A stretch of DNA of 64,000 bases from positions 1-64,000 of the forward strand of contig CAJMMD010000003.1 of the NCBI GenBank assembly GCA_905214465.1, given 5' to 3'. The notes under the pieces were generated by a model. The model worked only from the letters and a program-made list of their open reading frames with translations. It was not told the origin of the DNA and ran no database searches. The stretch comes from an uncultured bacterium (GTDB lineage Bacteria > Actinomycetota > Coriobacteriia > Coriobacteriales > Coriobacteriaceae). Below are positions 55,801 through 63,946 of the stretch, one piece after another; the first letter of the stretch is position 1, and every line of letters begins with the position of its first letter. A program made the position numbers and the translations under genes.

Positions 55801-56481
55801 CTGCGCTTTTTCGGTCGCGGCCTTGCTTGCGCCCAACGCCGATCGATAGGCATCGGCAAGGGCCGAGGTGTCGGCCTGGCCGCGCGCCACGCGCACGTCG
55901 TCCATACCGCCCGGCAGCTGGCTCGAGAGCTCCAGCAGGTCGCGCACCAGACCCTTGATGGTCGTGCCGGCGCCAAAGGGACCGCCCTCGCCCGCCATGG
56001 GATACCAGGCGTAGAGGGCCTTGAGCGATGCCGCGAGCTCGGGGGCGGCATCGGGCGCCGTCGCGCGGGCCAGCACATGCTCAACAGCCTGATCCATAAG
56101 CTCATCGGTATCGGTAAGCACCGTGAACTCGGGATCGATGCCCAGCTCCAACGCATGCGCGCGCAGGATGCGCGAACACATACCGTGAATGGTCGAGATC
56201 CAAGCGTCGTCGACGGTCAGGGCCTCCTCGTCCATACCCTCTTCGATAAGCGCGCGACGCACGCGGTCGCGAATCTCGGCCGCGGCATCTTTGGTAAAGG
56301 TAATGGCGAGCACCTGATCCAGATGCTCGACAAACGGACCGGATTCGGGCGAGAGCGCGTAGACGATGCGGCGCGTGAGGGTAAAGGTCTTGCCCGAGCC
56401 GGCACCTGCCGAGACAAACAGCGGGCGGTCGAGCGTTTTGACGACTTGCAGTTGTTGCGGCATCAAAGTCGAAAGATCCAT
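52849..56481 (-). CDS. addA: UvrD-type helicase/nuclease, AddA-like
   Basis: A 1,210-residue SF1 helicase: Walker A SAGAGSGKTFTLTRR (about 25), DEFQDTDQMQ, GDAQQSIYRFRGAEVE, and TVHASKGLEYPVV in domain 2. The C-terminal PD-(D/E)XK nuclease has VIDYKTGG (about 1150). It contains an acidic, low-complexity insertion at about 1000-1060. With the AddB-like partner it processes double-strand breaks for recombination. Its start lies just after the addB stop with GGAGGGG across the junction, so the two are coupled. Confidence 0.9.
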   Translation of the reverse strand: MDLSTLMPQQLQVVKTLDRPLFVSAGAGSGKTFTLTRRIVYALSPESGPFVEHLDQVLAITFTKDAAAEIRDRVRRALIEEGMDEEALTVDDAWISTIHGMCSRILRAHALELGIDPEFTVLTDTDELMDQAVEHVLARATAPDAAPELAASLKALYAWYPMAGEGGPFGAGTTIKGLVRDLLELSSQLPGGMDDVRVARGQADTSALADAYRSALGASKAATEKAQTALDAIDAFEASGKTMADAARLMMSCTMPRASKAFPKEQVELLKAEAADAFINIVLACGGPALEALVGLARAVEAEYRALKAGQSALDNNDLLRMAYEALRDYPAIRAAYEGRFKMVMIDEFQDTDQMQVDLIRYLTGAGERALCTVGDAQQSIYRFRGAEVEVFRRQERKVGSSAAPEATAAADAPAGELVKLVRNFRSHDEVLRYVARVFDGDDGGLMQGFLDLEASDGRKDTLVADASRRQALFVAGGSTQERTQAKARAIAERFQALVKAGQPQGGMVLLLGRMTNADVYAQAFRDQGLDCVIAGGSVFAQAAEVQTVRALVCALANPADTVQGLMPLLASPMFALGAQEFLALATKLDEQTGETSRRNIDAGIMSDSDVPGLQGLPLVTRTREVLRYALRRVGRDSFAAIAHDVVNASGWFVRLAKRGPEGKAIAANVLKALDAVAEAEAEFGNSPRSIALAFDRFLAGKEAPGALNEEGDGAVRIMTVHASKGLEYPVVAVAECFGVRKSSGAAQMGRVDGGAQVVALPARFDGVKLADGTFVKGEDVKKQFEHAFKGKGTSLWLPPELMEDVCATGSPAEAFAHLRNDDLQLSLEERARLLYVAMTRARELVILAMDVGVSRGKLCAPTFDVETDLTYDVLRRILPTDALDMPQLDADRLVFDNSQPGDYELISLADFSFGEQAFEANASLDAEGRLVRGDAEAEGAGADARAAVPGPADPEPDSFELVYPRAVGVRMGTRPYPERDSYSYSSIAAALHAESEDRAAEAHVPMDEASDDAESDGSEMTDTDVAAVEPAGNPMALGSAFHAASQWLIEMGADALPAERADALARLWRLTPEQRERFDIALNRWLGSAVRAELLAWPCVRAEVPFFSLGCEDEDIARYGAYAEGAIDALATDPADPSRALVIDYKTGGTPDETPEQLQEKHALQARVYADVLHKAGFETVTVKFVRVEQPDPTIFVEPAEPQVVTYNL

Positions 56482-56484
56482 GGT

Positions 56485-59400
56485 CTACACGCCCCTCCTT
56501 ACAAACGTTCCTTCGTGGTTATACGAGCAGCGCGCATGCGCGGCCTGAGCCGACGTCGGGTCGACGGCGGCAACGTCGCCTGCCTCGAGCTCGCGCAGAC
56601 GCTCGGCAATGCCGGTCTCCACGCGATCGAGCAGCGCATCAAATTCCATGTTGCCGCCCTCGCCGGGAAAGCCCTTCTTAAGGCCTGGGATGCGGCCGTC
56701 GCCGCGCTCTTCCTCGAGCAGCTCGGCACTCGCGGCGCCTCGCAGCGCCGGTTTGCCGCTCTTGGTCGAAAAATAGAGCGCCGCGCGGGTGTCCAGATCC
56801 AGCGCCCGGCGCATAGCCTGCGCATAGATAAGCGTCTGGGTATGGGGCGGCAGCCAGCGCGGGTCGTCGATGGGGGCCTCGCCCGATTCCTCGTCGCGCA
56901 CCGTGGGGTCGGCGAGCTTAAACTCCTCGACACCCGAACGATGCTTGTAGTCGATTACCACGGCGCGATTCTCGGCATCCACATCCACGCGGTCGATGCG
57001 CCCGCCGAGCGGCCAACCGGCATACTCGACCTGGAGCTCGTTGAACGCAAACTCCAGGTAGCGCGGAGCAAAGGGGGTGAGCGCCTCGGACTCGTAGGCA
57101 AGCACGCCCTCCAGCTGCGGCAAGATCTCGGCCACCTGGCGCTCCTCCACTGAAGAGAGCGGCACCAGCGGGCCTTCGGTACCGCGCTTGCCCGCATGCT
57201 CGGCCAGGGTCTCGGCAAAGACCTCGCGCAACAGCTCCTGCGCGCGCGGCAGATTCATGGGTGTCACGCGCTCCATGCCCTCCTGGGGCAGACGGGCATG
57301 CAAGTGTTCCAGCACGTCGTGGACAAAGTTGCCCTTCTCCATATTGCCAAAGCCAGCGTCGATCGATTGGGGCTTCACGCGGTACGAGACGAACCAGCAT
57401 AGCGGGCAGGTCGAATAGGCCTCGATCTGCGAGGCAGACGTCAGGCGCGGCACCAGCGGCGCATCCTCGCCCTCGCCATCGCGACGGCGCAGGACCAGAT
57501 ACGGAATGGCTTCATCGCTCAGATGCTGAGGAGCTTCGCAGGTCACGCGCTCGCGCCTAAGACCTTCGCCTGCCGCGGGATCGAAGTCCCTTACGATATC
57601 GCCCTCGCCCACGCACTTCGCCTTGTCGGCGCCAACGGCCTTAGCGTCGTCAGCGGCCTTAGCAGCGTCAGCGGCCTCGGCGTGCGCCCGCAGCTCGGTC
57701 CACACGGCGGCTGGATAGCACTCGCGTGCCTGGCGATCGTGCGTCACGCGGGCAAGCGCAACCGGACCGCGTGCCGTCTGCATCGCGTGGCCAAAGCGCA
57801 CGCGCAGCAAAGCCGCGGGCTCAAGCGTCACGCCCTCGCGACCAAGGCTCGCCGTCAGCGTGGCCAGCGGCCCCTCCTCGTGTGAGAGCGGATAGCTGTC
57901 CAGATCGACATCGGCAAACAGCACGGCATCGTAGCTGCCGGGGCGCAGGGCCGCCGCATCGGCAAGCGAAGTAAAGCGAACCTGGGCACGTGGCGCACGG
58001 TCAACCTCGTAGGTCTCGTAATCGTAGGCGGTGCTACGCTTGTCCACCTTGGTGCGAATGCCATCGAGCACGGGCACGGTCGCGGCCTGCGACACGTCGA
58101 GCGCGCGAGCATCGTTCATAAGGATGTCGATCGCGTGGCGCAGCAGGGCCACCTCCGCCTGGCGACGGGCCTGACCGTCGAGACCACCAAGCGCGCGATC
58201 GGGCAGTGCCTCGGCAACGGCAAGCATGGCCTTGAGCGCCGTCACGGGCTTGTCGCGCCACAGCGCCTGGAACACGTCCGAGACCACGCACGGCACGTTC
58301 TTAAACCAGTTCTCGTCGCTCGCCGCTTTACGCGCGCCCCTCACCTGGCCCTGCACGCTCTGCAGCAGGCTCTTGACGCCCGCAGTGGTCTTGCTGCGCG
58401 ACAGTCGCATGTTCTTATCGAAGGTTCGCGCGCTGGCGGCATCGGCGCCTGAAAGCGGACTGTAGATCCAGTCAGTAAGCTCCGGGGCGGGCCACCACTC
58501 GGTCTTGGAGGCGGTGCCCTCGTCGGCGGCCTTCATGCGCTCGATCAGATTGGCGAGCGCCGTGAACTGCCTGCCCGCAATGGATTGGGAAAACGCCGTG
58601 AACTCGGCCGTCTCGGCAGCAACGTGGCGCGCCGCCAAACGAGCGGCAAGCTCGCCGAACAGCTGGGGTGCCCGGGCGGACACCACGAGTACGCGCACGG
58701 GATCGACGGGTGCGGAGGCGGCATCGTTGACCTTGGACTCCTTGCGCGCTTTCACCATCTTATCGATGACGTCCGCATAGACACGGGCACGGGCATGGGG
58801 CCCGGCGACTTCCACAAAGGCAGGACGTACGACGGACTTTGGAGCAATCGCGGGAGCGCCGGCATCCTCGTCCAGCGGTGCAACCTCAAACAGCACGCCG
58901 CGGGCATCAAAGGCGGCAGCCAGGTCCTCGCGCATCGCCGCTTGCTCGCAAGCGAGCAGCACGACAACCTCTCCCCCGTTGCTTGCCACGGCAGACAGCA
59001 ACTCGAGCAGGCCGTGCGTAAACGACGTGATACCGCGCACGCATACGGCGCGGGTGCACGCCGGCAGGTTGTCGGCCAAAGCGCCGGCCATAATGTCAGC
59101 CGCCTCGCAGGGCTCGACCATATCTCGACGGTCCAAACCGCGCGCATAGGCGCACAAAAGTTCAAACACGCGAGCCTCGGCGTCGCTTCTGGGCTTGGGC
59201 TTGCAAACGTTGTCGCAGCAACGCTCGGCACCTGTCCCTGCCACACCCGGCAGCACATCGCGAGCCATACGCGCGAGCATACGCACCGTGCCCTGGCTGC
59301 GCGAAAGCGGCTGCAGGTCGGCGTCGTCGAGACGCGCTACCATGTCCGAAAACAGCATCTGGCGCTGCAGGTTGTCGACGAAACCGCGCCCGTCGCCCAA

Positions 59401-59619
59401 AAGCTCCCAAAGCGAGCGAAGCCACGACGAAGGGGTCTTGTAATCGATACCCAGTGAAACCCCAACTTCCGCCGCATCATGACGGCACAGATCGAGCTCG
59501 GCAAACGTAGGCGCCAGCAAAACGGCACGCCCGTGGCGGGCAACCAGGTCGGCGAGCAGCGCCGCCTCGGCATCGCTCAAATCCGCGCCGGCGTTGGTGG
59601 TATAGATTCGAACAGGCAT
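56485..59619 (-). CDS. addB: AddB-like PD-(D/E)XK exonuclease subunit
   Basis: A 1,044-residue protein with AddB-like architecture: an N-terminal inactivated helicase-like domain without a Walker A motif (VLLAPTFAELDLCR in its place), a long middle region, and a C-terminal RecB-type nuclease with CPLCWFVSYRV and VVIDYKHRSG. Of the cysteines that bind an iron-sulfur cluster in Bacillus AddB only isolated ones remain (the tail has RCSYNHE), so the cluster is probably absent. Partner of the next gene. Confidence 0.85.
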   Translation of the reverse strand: MPVRIYTTNAGADLSDAEAALLADLVARHGRAVLLAPTFAELDLCRHDAAEVGVSLGIDYKTPSSWLRSLWELLGDGRGFVDNLQRQMLFSDMVARLDDADLQPLSRSQGTVRMLARMARDVLPGVAGTGAERCCDNVCKPKPRSDAEARVFELLCAYARGLDRRDMVEPCEAADIMAGALADNLPACTRAVCVRGITSFTHGLLELLSAVASNGGEVVVLLACEQAAMREDLAAAFDARGVLFEVAPLDEDAGAPAIAPKSVVRPAFVEVAGPHARARVYADVIDKMVKARKESKVNDAASAPVDPVRVLVVSARAPQLFGELAARLAARHVAAETAEFTAFSQSIAGRQFTALANLIERMKAADEGTASKTEWWPAPELTDWIYSPLSGADAASARTFDKNMRLSRSKTTAGVKSLLQSVQGQVRGARKAASDENWFKNVPCVVSDVFQALWRDKPVTALKAMLAVAEALPDRALGGLDGQARRQAEVALLRHAIDILMNDARALDVSQAATVPVLDGIRTKVDKRSTAYDYETYEVDRAPRAQVRFTSLADAAALRPGSYDAVLFADVDLDSYPLSHEEGPLATLTASLGREGVTLEPAALLRVRFGHAMQTARGPVALARVTHDRQARECYPAAVWTELRAHAEAADAAKAADDAKAVGADKAKCVGEGDIVRDFDPAAGEGLRRERVTCEAPQHLSDEAIPYLVLRRRDGEGEDAPLVPRLTSASQIEAYSTCPLCWFVSYRVKPQSIDAGFGNMEKGNFVHDVLEHLHARLPQEGMERVTPMNLPRAQELLREVFAETLAEHAGKRGTEGPLVPLSSVEERQVAEILPQLEGVLAYESEALTPFAPRYLEFAFNELQVEYAGWPLGGRIDRVDVDAENRAVVIDYKHRSGVEEFKLADPTVRDEESGEAPIDDPRWLPPHTQTLIYAQAMRRALDLDTRAALYFSTKSGKPALRGAASAELLEEERGDGRIPGLKKGFPGEGGNMEFDALLDRVETGIAERLRELEAGDVAAVDPTSAQAAHARCSYNHEGTFVRRGV

Positions 59620-59721
59620 GGTCCTCCACTCAAACCGTTCGCAATAATCAGTGCTTCCATCCTACCCGCCCGCGCGGACACATTTGCCCCACGCCAACAG
59701 ATTTCCTCCGTCCCCAAGGGA

Positions 59722-59750
59722 TCAAAAAACCGCCCCCGAAGGGACGGTTC
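59722..59750 (-). terminator. Terminator of the YerC-like gene
   Basis: On the minus strand a 9-bp stem aaccgtccc / ggggcggtt with tetraloop ttcg is followed by tttttt. Confidence 0.9.
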
Positions 59751-59775
59751 TGCGCAATTCGTTTTTGTCGCTGGC

Positions 59776-60075
59776 CTACTCGCCATCCTCCAGCTTGATG
59801 AGGATCTTGCGATAGCCGCCGTACTCGCCGTTGAGTGCCTTGGACACGCGGCTCACCGTAGTGGACGAAGCGCCGGTGCGGGCCTGAACCTCAACATAAG
59901 GCTCGCCCTCATCCAGATAACGCGCAACCTGCAGACGTTGCGAAAGATCGCAGATCTCGCGCGGCGTGCAGATATCGGTCAAAAACGCCTGGATATCCTT
60001 CTCGTCATCCAAAAGACTAAATGCGTGGACCAGCTGCTTGACATCAGGCTTGTCAAACATGTTCTCGATATTCAT
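59776..60075 (-). CDS. YerC/TrpR-like transcriptional regulator
   Basis: A 99-residue all-helical protein of the TrpR-repressor superfamily (YerC/YecD). The helix-turn-helix lies in YVEVQARTGASSTTVSRVSKAL (shown in part: TGASSTTVSRVSKAL, about 62-82), preceded by REICDLSQRLQVARYLDEG. In Bacillus a YerC-like protein sits with pcrA-type helicases; here it lies 5' of the addB-addA pair but with its own terminator. Effector unknown. Confidence 0.88.
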   Translation of the reverse strand: MNIENMFDKPDVKQLVHAFSLLDDEKDIQAFLTDICTPREICDLSQRLQVARYLDEGEPYVEVQARTGASSTTVSRVSKALNGEYGGYRKILIKLEDGE

Positions 60076-60399
60076 CGATCACCGCCAAACCCGCCATAAG
60101 GCATCGAAGTTGATACTGACATCGGGCATCGTTCGCCCGTTCTATGCAATAGGGCAACGCCTGTGGCTTTTGCCCGTAGCAGTGTAGCACACCACCAAAC
60201 TAAAGCGACAAGACTCTCTGCCAGCGGCGCGTTTTTCAGGACGAACGCCGTTTTGAAACCGAATGCGCACGTAAGCTCCACGAATATCTGAGACAATGGG
60301 CGGCCGAACAAGGCGGCACACCCGAGCGGCCGTCCAAGCCGCCGCAGCAAACCGCTTCACGCGACACCGACGCACCCTGCGCAAGAAAGGATTCACACC
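60076..60399. other. 324-base divergent gap (YerC-like / holin-family gene)
   Basis: The gap separates divergent genes and must hold both promoters. A small inverted repeat (gggcaa...ttgccc, about 60152-60175) is visible and could be an operator or autoregulatory site. No convincing -35/-10 pairs were found. Confidence 0.4.
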
Positions 60400-60765
60400 A
60401 TGCGCTTTATGCTTAACTGGCTCTTTACCTCGATCGCCATCGCGATTGCCACGTTCCTCGTCCCCGGCATCCAGCCCTTCGGTTTTGCCGAGGCCTGGGT
60501 CTGTTTCGCCTTCGTGGGACTGTTCCTGAACATCGTCGATTCGCTCGTCAAGCCGTTTCTGACGGTTATCTCGCTGCCGCTCACGATCATTACGCTGGGT
60601 ATTTTTCAGCTCGTAGTCAACAGCTTTATGCTCGAGCTGGCCAGCTATCTGTCGGTCAATCTGCTGGGCGCGGGTATCTCCATCGCCAGCTTTGGATCGG
60701 CCTTTATGGGCAGCATCCTGGTGTCCATCATGCGCAGCATCCTCGACAGCATCGCCGAGGGCTAA
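60400..60765 (+). CDS. Phage holin family 4-helix membrane protein
   Basis: A 121-residue protein with four hydrophobic helices (MLNWLFTSIAIAIATFLV; VCFAFVGLFLNIVDSLV; VISLPLTIITLGIFQLVV; ISIASFGSAFMGSILVSI) and short loops, the pattern of the DUF360/phage_holin_4 family (YvlD-like). These are found in many chromosomes outside phages and some are envelope-stress linked. No endolysin or phage gene is adjacent, so lysis is not implied. AAAGGA precedes the ATG, and a strong terminator follows. Confidence 0.85.
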   Translation: MRFMLNWLFTSIAIAIATFLVPGIQPFGFAEAWVCFAFVGLFLNIVDSLVKPFLTVISLPLTIITLGIFQLVVNSFMLELASYLSVNLLGAGISIASFGSAFMGSILVSIMRSILDSIAEG

Positions 60766-60805
60766 AACGGCCATTCCGGCCGCGCCCGTCTCAACAGCCC
60801 AAAAC

Positions 60806-60845
60806 GAAGGCCGCCCATCACAAAAATGGGCGGCCTTCTTATTTG
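60806..60845 (+). terminator. Terminator after the holin-family gene
   Basis: A 13-bp stem gaaggccgcccat / atgggcggccttc with a 7-base loop, followed by ttattt. It may also work on the minus strand for the Rrf2 gene. Confidence 0.9.
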
Positions 60846-60869
60846 CCAAGTCTCAAAGGGCGAGAGAAT

Positions 60870-60900
60870 CTGCCATTTCCACCCCGTCCCCAAATGGCAG
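60870..60900. repeat. Hairpin near the end of the Rrf2 gene
   Basis: ctgccattt / aaatggcag with a 13-base GC-rich loop (ccaccccgtcccc). It lies just after the stop of the Rrf2 gene and lacks a T run. The loop shares gtccc-type sequence with the repeat at 48729. Confidence 0.45.
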
Positions 60901-60907
60901 GTGTGGG

Positions 60908-61336
60908 TTAGATGACGTAATCGTAGCCTTCGTTGGGAGCGACAAGTTGATCGAGCGTCACGCCATCGAGGTAGTCGTTGATGAGCTTGTCCAGGTTCTT
61001 CCACACATCGAGTGTGGGACACTCATCCGAACGCGAACAGCCCTTGCAGTCGCCGTCCAGGCATGCGACCGGTGCCAGACTACCCTCGGTCAGGCGCAGA
61101 ATCTCGCCCACCGTGTACTGCTCGGGCGGGCGCGTGAGCACATAGCCGCCGCCCTTGCCGCGCATGCCCGAGAGCATATTGGCGCGCACGAGCGTAGCCA
61201 GAATATTCTCGAGGTACTTCTCCGAAATACCCTGACGCGCCGCAATCTCTTTAAGCGGGATACGGCCTGTCGCCTGGTGCTCGGCCAGGTCGACCATAAC
61301 GCGCAGGGCGTACCTGCCCTTAGTAGAAACCAACAT
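60908..61336 (-). CDS. Rrf2 family transcriptional regulator (IscR/CymR type)
   Basis: A 142-residue winged-helix regulator: LVSTKGRYALRVMVDLAEH at the start, the recognition helix in IPLKEIAARQGISEKYLENIL (part shown: AARQGISEKYLENIL), and the GGYVLTRPP wing. A cysteine-rich loop C-x4-C-x2-C-x5-C (ACLDGDCKGCSRSDEC, about 96-111) could hold an Fe-S cluster as in IscR. It is divergent from cysK, so a CymR-like or IscR-like role in cysteine/sulfur control is likely. AAAGGC precedes the start. Confidence 0.9.
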   Translation of the reverse strand: MLVSTKGRYALRVMVDLAEHQATGRIPLKEIAARQGISEKYLENILATLVRANMLSGMRGKGGGYVLTRPPEQYTVGEILRLTEGSLAPVACLDGDCKGCSRSDECPTLDVWKNLDKLINDYLDGVTLDQLVAPNEGYDYVI

Positions 61337-61453
61337 ATATAGTGCTGCCTTTCGGTCTTTTAGTCCGTTGAAATTCTAGCCGAAAAATTGACTTTGAAAA
61401 TACCCGTTCCGGTCAAGATGGTTAATCAACTTGCAATAATCTCCTATTTCCTA

Positions 61454-61482
61454 TTGCATTACTAGGCTTTAGTGTCTACTAT
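61454..61482 (+). promoter_or_regulatory. cysK promoter
   Basis: TTGCAT (61454-61459) and TACTAT (61477-61482) are separated by exactly 17 bases, about 108 bases before cysK. The leader between has no clear riboswitch or T-box. Confidence 0.7.
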
Positions 61483-61589
61483 GCTTCCCAACAGCTAAAC
61501 GAACAACCTATAAGGTTTGTGGGTTTCGCTGCTAGAAACACCGTAAAACCACACGGTATCCAGTCATTTGAACACTTTGGAGGTTCACC

Positions 61590-62528
61590 ATGAGCAATGT
61601 TTACACGTCCATCGATCAGCTTATCGGCCACACCCCGCTTCTGGAGCTCACCCACTTTGAGGCCGACGAGGACCTCAGGGCCCGCGTGCTCGTCAAACTG
61701 GAATACTTCAACCCCGCCGGGTCCGTTAAAGACCGCGTCGCCAAGAACATGATTGACGAGGCCGAGAAGGCCGGCAAGCTCGTGCGTGGCGGCGACTACA
61801 CCATCATCGAGCCCACGAGCGGCAACACCGGCGTCGGCATCGCCTCGGTGGCGGCGGCCCGCGGCTACAAGGTGATCATCACCATGCCCGAGACCATGTC
61901 CGTCGAGCGCCGCAAGCTGATGCAGGCATACGGTGCGCAGCTCGTGCTCACCGACGGCTCCAAGGGCATGAAGGGCGCTATCGCCAAGGCGGAGGAGCTG
62001 CAGAAGGAGACTCCCAACAGCATCATCGCCGGCCAGTTTGTGAACCCCGCGAACCCGGCCATTCACAAGGCCACGACTGGCCCCGAGATCTGGGACGACA
62101 CCGACGGCAAGGTCGACATCTTCGTCGCCGGCGTTGGCACCGGCGGCACCGTGACCGGCGTGGGCGAGTTCCTCAAGGAGCAGAACCCCGAGATTAAGGT
62201 CGTCGCCGTCGAGCCCGCCACCTCCCCGGTGCTCTCCAAGGGCCAGGCAGGCCCGCACAAGATCCAGGGTATCGGCGCCGGCTTTGTGCCCGACGTCCTC
62301 GACACCCAGGTCTACGACGAGATCATCCCCGTCGAGAACGAGGACGCCTTTGCCACCGGCCGCGCCGTGGGCCACAAGGAGGGCGTGCTCGTGGGCATTT
62401 CGTCCGGTGCCGCCGTGTGGGCCGCACTGCAGCTGGCCAAGCGCCCCGAGAACGAGGGCAAGACCATCGTGGCGCTGCTCGCCGACACCGGCGAGCGCTA
62501 CCTGTCCACGGCGCTCTTCCAGGACTAA
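61590..62528 (+). CDS. cysK: Cysteine synthase A
   Basis: A 312-residue PLP enzyme making cysteine from O-acetylserine and sulfide. The PLP lysine is in [11 protein letters not shown] (about 45), the substrate loop in [10 protein letters not shown], the phosphate-binding GTGGTVTG, and the C-terminal [13 protein letters not shown] precedes the ATG by six bases. It is divergent from the Rrf2 regulator and upstream of mnmA. Confidence 0.95.
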   Translation: MSNVYTSIDQLIGHTPLLELTHFEADEDLRARVLVKLEYFNPAGSVKDRVAKNMIDEAEKAGKLVRGGDYTIIEPTSGNTGVGIASVAAARGYKVIITMPETMSVERRKLMQAYGAQLVLTDGSKGMKGAIAKAEELQKETPNSIIAGQFVNPANPAIHKATTGPEIWDDTDGKVDIFVAGVGTGGTVTGVGEFLKEQNPEIKVVAVEPATSPVLSKGQAGPHKIQGIGAGFVPDVLDTQVYDEIIPVENEDAFATGRAVGHKEGVLVGISSGAAVWAALQLAKRPENEGKTIVALLADTGERYLSTALFQD

Positions 62529-62628
62529 GGGCCCGTCACTTGTCGATAGGCCCAAGGCACGCCGTTCTTCCCTCTCTTCTGGCAGCCTGAGCCCATCTCG
62601 TTAGGGTGTCCCACACGACGCCCGAACT

Positions 62629-62637
62629 TGCTACAAT
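62629..62637 (+). promoter_or_regulatory. Candidate mnmA promoter (extended -10)
   Basis: TGCTACAAT, an extended -10 element, lies just upstream of the cysK terminator hairpin; initiation at about 62644 would begin within that stem. Confidence 0.4.
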
Positions 62638-62641
62638 GTCT

Positions 62642-62680
62642 GCGGCGCGGAACCAGCCTCCCGCGCCGCTTTTCTTTTTT
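62642..62680 (+). terminator. Terminator of cysK
   Basis: Stem gcggcgcgg / ccgcgccgc followed by ttttctttttt. It overlaps the start of the candidate mnmA transcript. Confidence 0.85.
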
Positions 62681-62709
62681 GGCCACATGCCACCAAGGAG
62701 AACCTCCCC

Positions 62710-63810
62710 ATGCACAATAAGCGCGTGCTCGTCGCCATGAGCGGCGGCGTCGATTCCAGCGTGACCGCGTATCTGCTCAAAAGTCAGGGTTACGAATGTG
62801 TCGGTGCCACCATGCGCCTCACCTGCCCCGCACCCGATCCCGTCACGGGCATGAGTAAGGTCGACCGCGACATCGCCGACGCGAAGGCCGTCGCCGAGCG
62901 CCTAGGCATTCCGCACCATGCGCTCGACCTGCAGCAGACCTTCGACCACAGCGTTATCGAGCTCTTTGTGAACGCCTACCAGGAAGGGCTGACGCCCAAT
63001 CCGTGCATTATCTGCAACCGCCACATTAAGTTTGGCGCGCTGCTCGATGCGGCGCTGGACATGGGCTGCGACTACATCGCAACGGGACATTACGCCAAAA
63101 CAAGCCAGGCGGCAGACGGCACCTGGCAGCTACATCGCGGCGAAGATCCCAAAAAGGACCAGAGTTACTTTTTGTATTCGCTCACGCAAGAGCGTCTGGC
63201 ACGCACGATCTTTCCGCTGGCAGGCTTGGACAAAGAGCGCGACGTTCGCCGCATTGCCGCCGAGCAGGGCTTTATCAACGCCCAGAAAGCCGAGAGCGAG
63301 GATATCTGCTTTATCGCGGACGGCGACTACGCGGGCTATATCGAGCGCCGCTGCGGACATGCCGCCGAGCCGGGCGATATTGTATGGCGTGACGGCAGCG
63401 TGGTCGGACGTCACAGCGGCGCACTGCGCTATACCATCGGCCAGCGCAAGGGCCTGGGCGTCGCGATGGCGCACCCCGTGTACGTAACGGGCGTCGATGC
63501 CGCCAACAACATTGTGCATCTGGGCGAGGCCGAGGACCTGACGGCCACAGCGCTCACGGCCAACGACTGGATCTGGAGCGCCCCTGCCGACCGCATGGAG
63601 GCAGAGCTGGACGCCGACGGCATTCGCGTGGGCGCCAAATACCGCTACCGTCAAAAGGACCAGGCAGCGACCCTTGCACGTGGCGAAGACGGGCAAATGC
63701 TGCTAACTTTTGACGAGCCGCAGCGAGCCATCGCCCCCGGCCAGGCAGTCGTTGCCTACCGCGGCGACGTCGTCTTGGGCGGCGGCACCGTCACGGCAGC
63801 CATCAGGTAG
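62710..63810 (+). CDS. mnmA: tRNA-specific 2-thiouridylase
   Basis: A 366-residue enzyme that thiolates U34 of Lys, Glu and Gln tRNAs using a persulfide sulfur. The PP-loop AMSGGVDSSVTAYLL is near residue 10; catalytic cysteines lie in NPCIICNRHIKFG (about 98) and SEDICFIADGDY (about 198). The C-terminal beta-barrel contains RHSGALRYTIGQRKGLG. AAGGAG lies ten bases before the ATG. It follows cysK after a terminator. Cysteine desulfurase, its sulfur donor, is not in the window. Confidence 0.95.
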   Translation: MHNKRVLVAMSGGVDSSVTAYLLKSQGYECVGATMRLTCPAPDPVTGMSKVDRDIADAKAVAERLGIPHHALDLQQTFDHSVIELFVNAYQEGLTPNPCIICNRHIKFGALLDAALDMGCDYIATGHYAKTSQAADGTWQLHRGEDPKKDQSYFLYSLTQERLARTIFPLAGLDKERDVRRIAAEQGFINAQKAESEDICFIADGDYAGYIERRCGHAAEPGDIVWRDGSVVGRHSGALRYTIGQRKGLGVAMAHPVYVTGVDAANNIVHLGEAEDLTATALTANDWIWSAPADRMEAELDADGIRVGAKYRYRQKDQAATLARGEDGQMLLTFDEPQRAIAPGQAVVAYRGDVVLGGGTVTAAIR

Positions 63811-63825
63811 CCCCATCCCCTTCAT

Positions 63826-63894
63826 AAGTTGCGGTGAAATAGGGACTGTTTAAGCGTTTAAAACCGCCAAACAGTCCCTATTTCACCGCAACTT
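63826..63894. repeat. Hairpin element with ttgcggtgaaat arms (copy 2)
   Basis: Perfect 26-bp arms (63826-63851 and 63869-63894, starting aagttgcggtgaaat) around a 17-base centre. Same family as the element at 52772. It lies just after mnmA and before a converging gene, where it can end transcription from both sides. Confidence 0.85.
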
Positions 63895-63946
63895 AGAGAG
63901 GACGGCCTCGGTCGGTACTGCTGTGTCAGCCGAGGCCGCTGCATCG

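Noticed and set aside
60400..60765. Prophage remnant suggested by the holin-family gene
   Set aside because: No endolysin, capsid, integrase or attachment site lies nearby; this family is common as ordinary chromosomal membrane proteins.
63901..63938. Terminator for the gene entering from the right
   Set aside because: The ggcctcgg/ccgaggcc stem has a large loop and no T run in either direction; the adjacent perfect hairpin at 63826-63894 is a better candidate.
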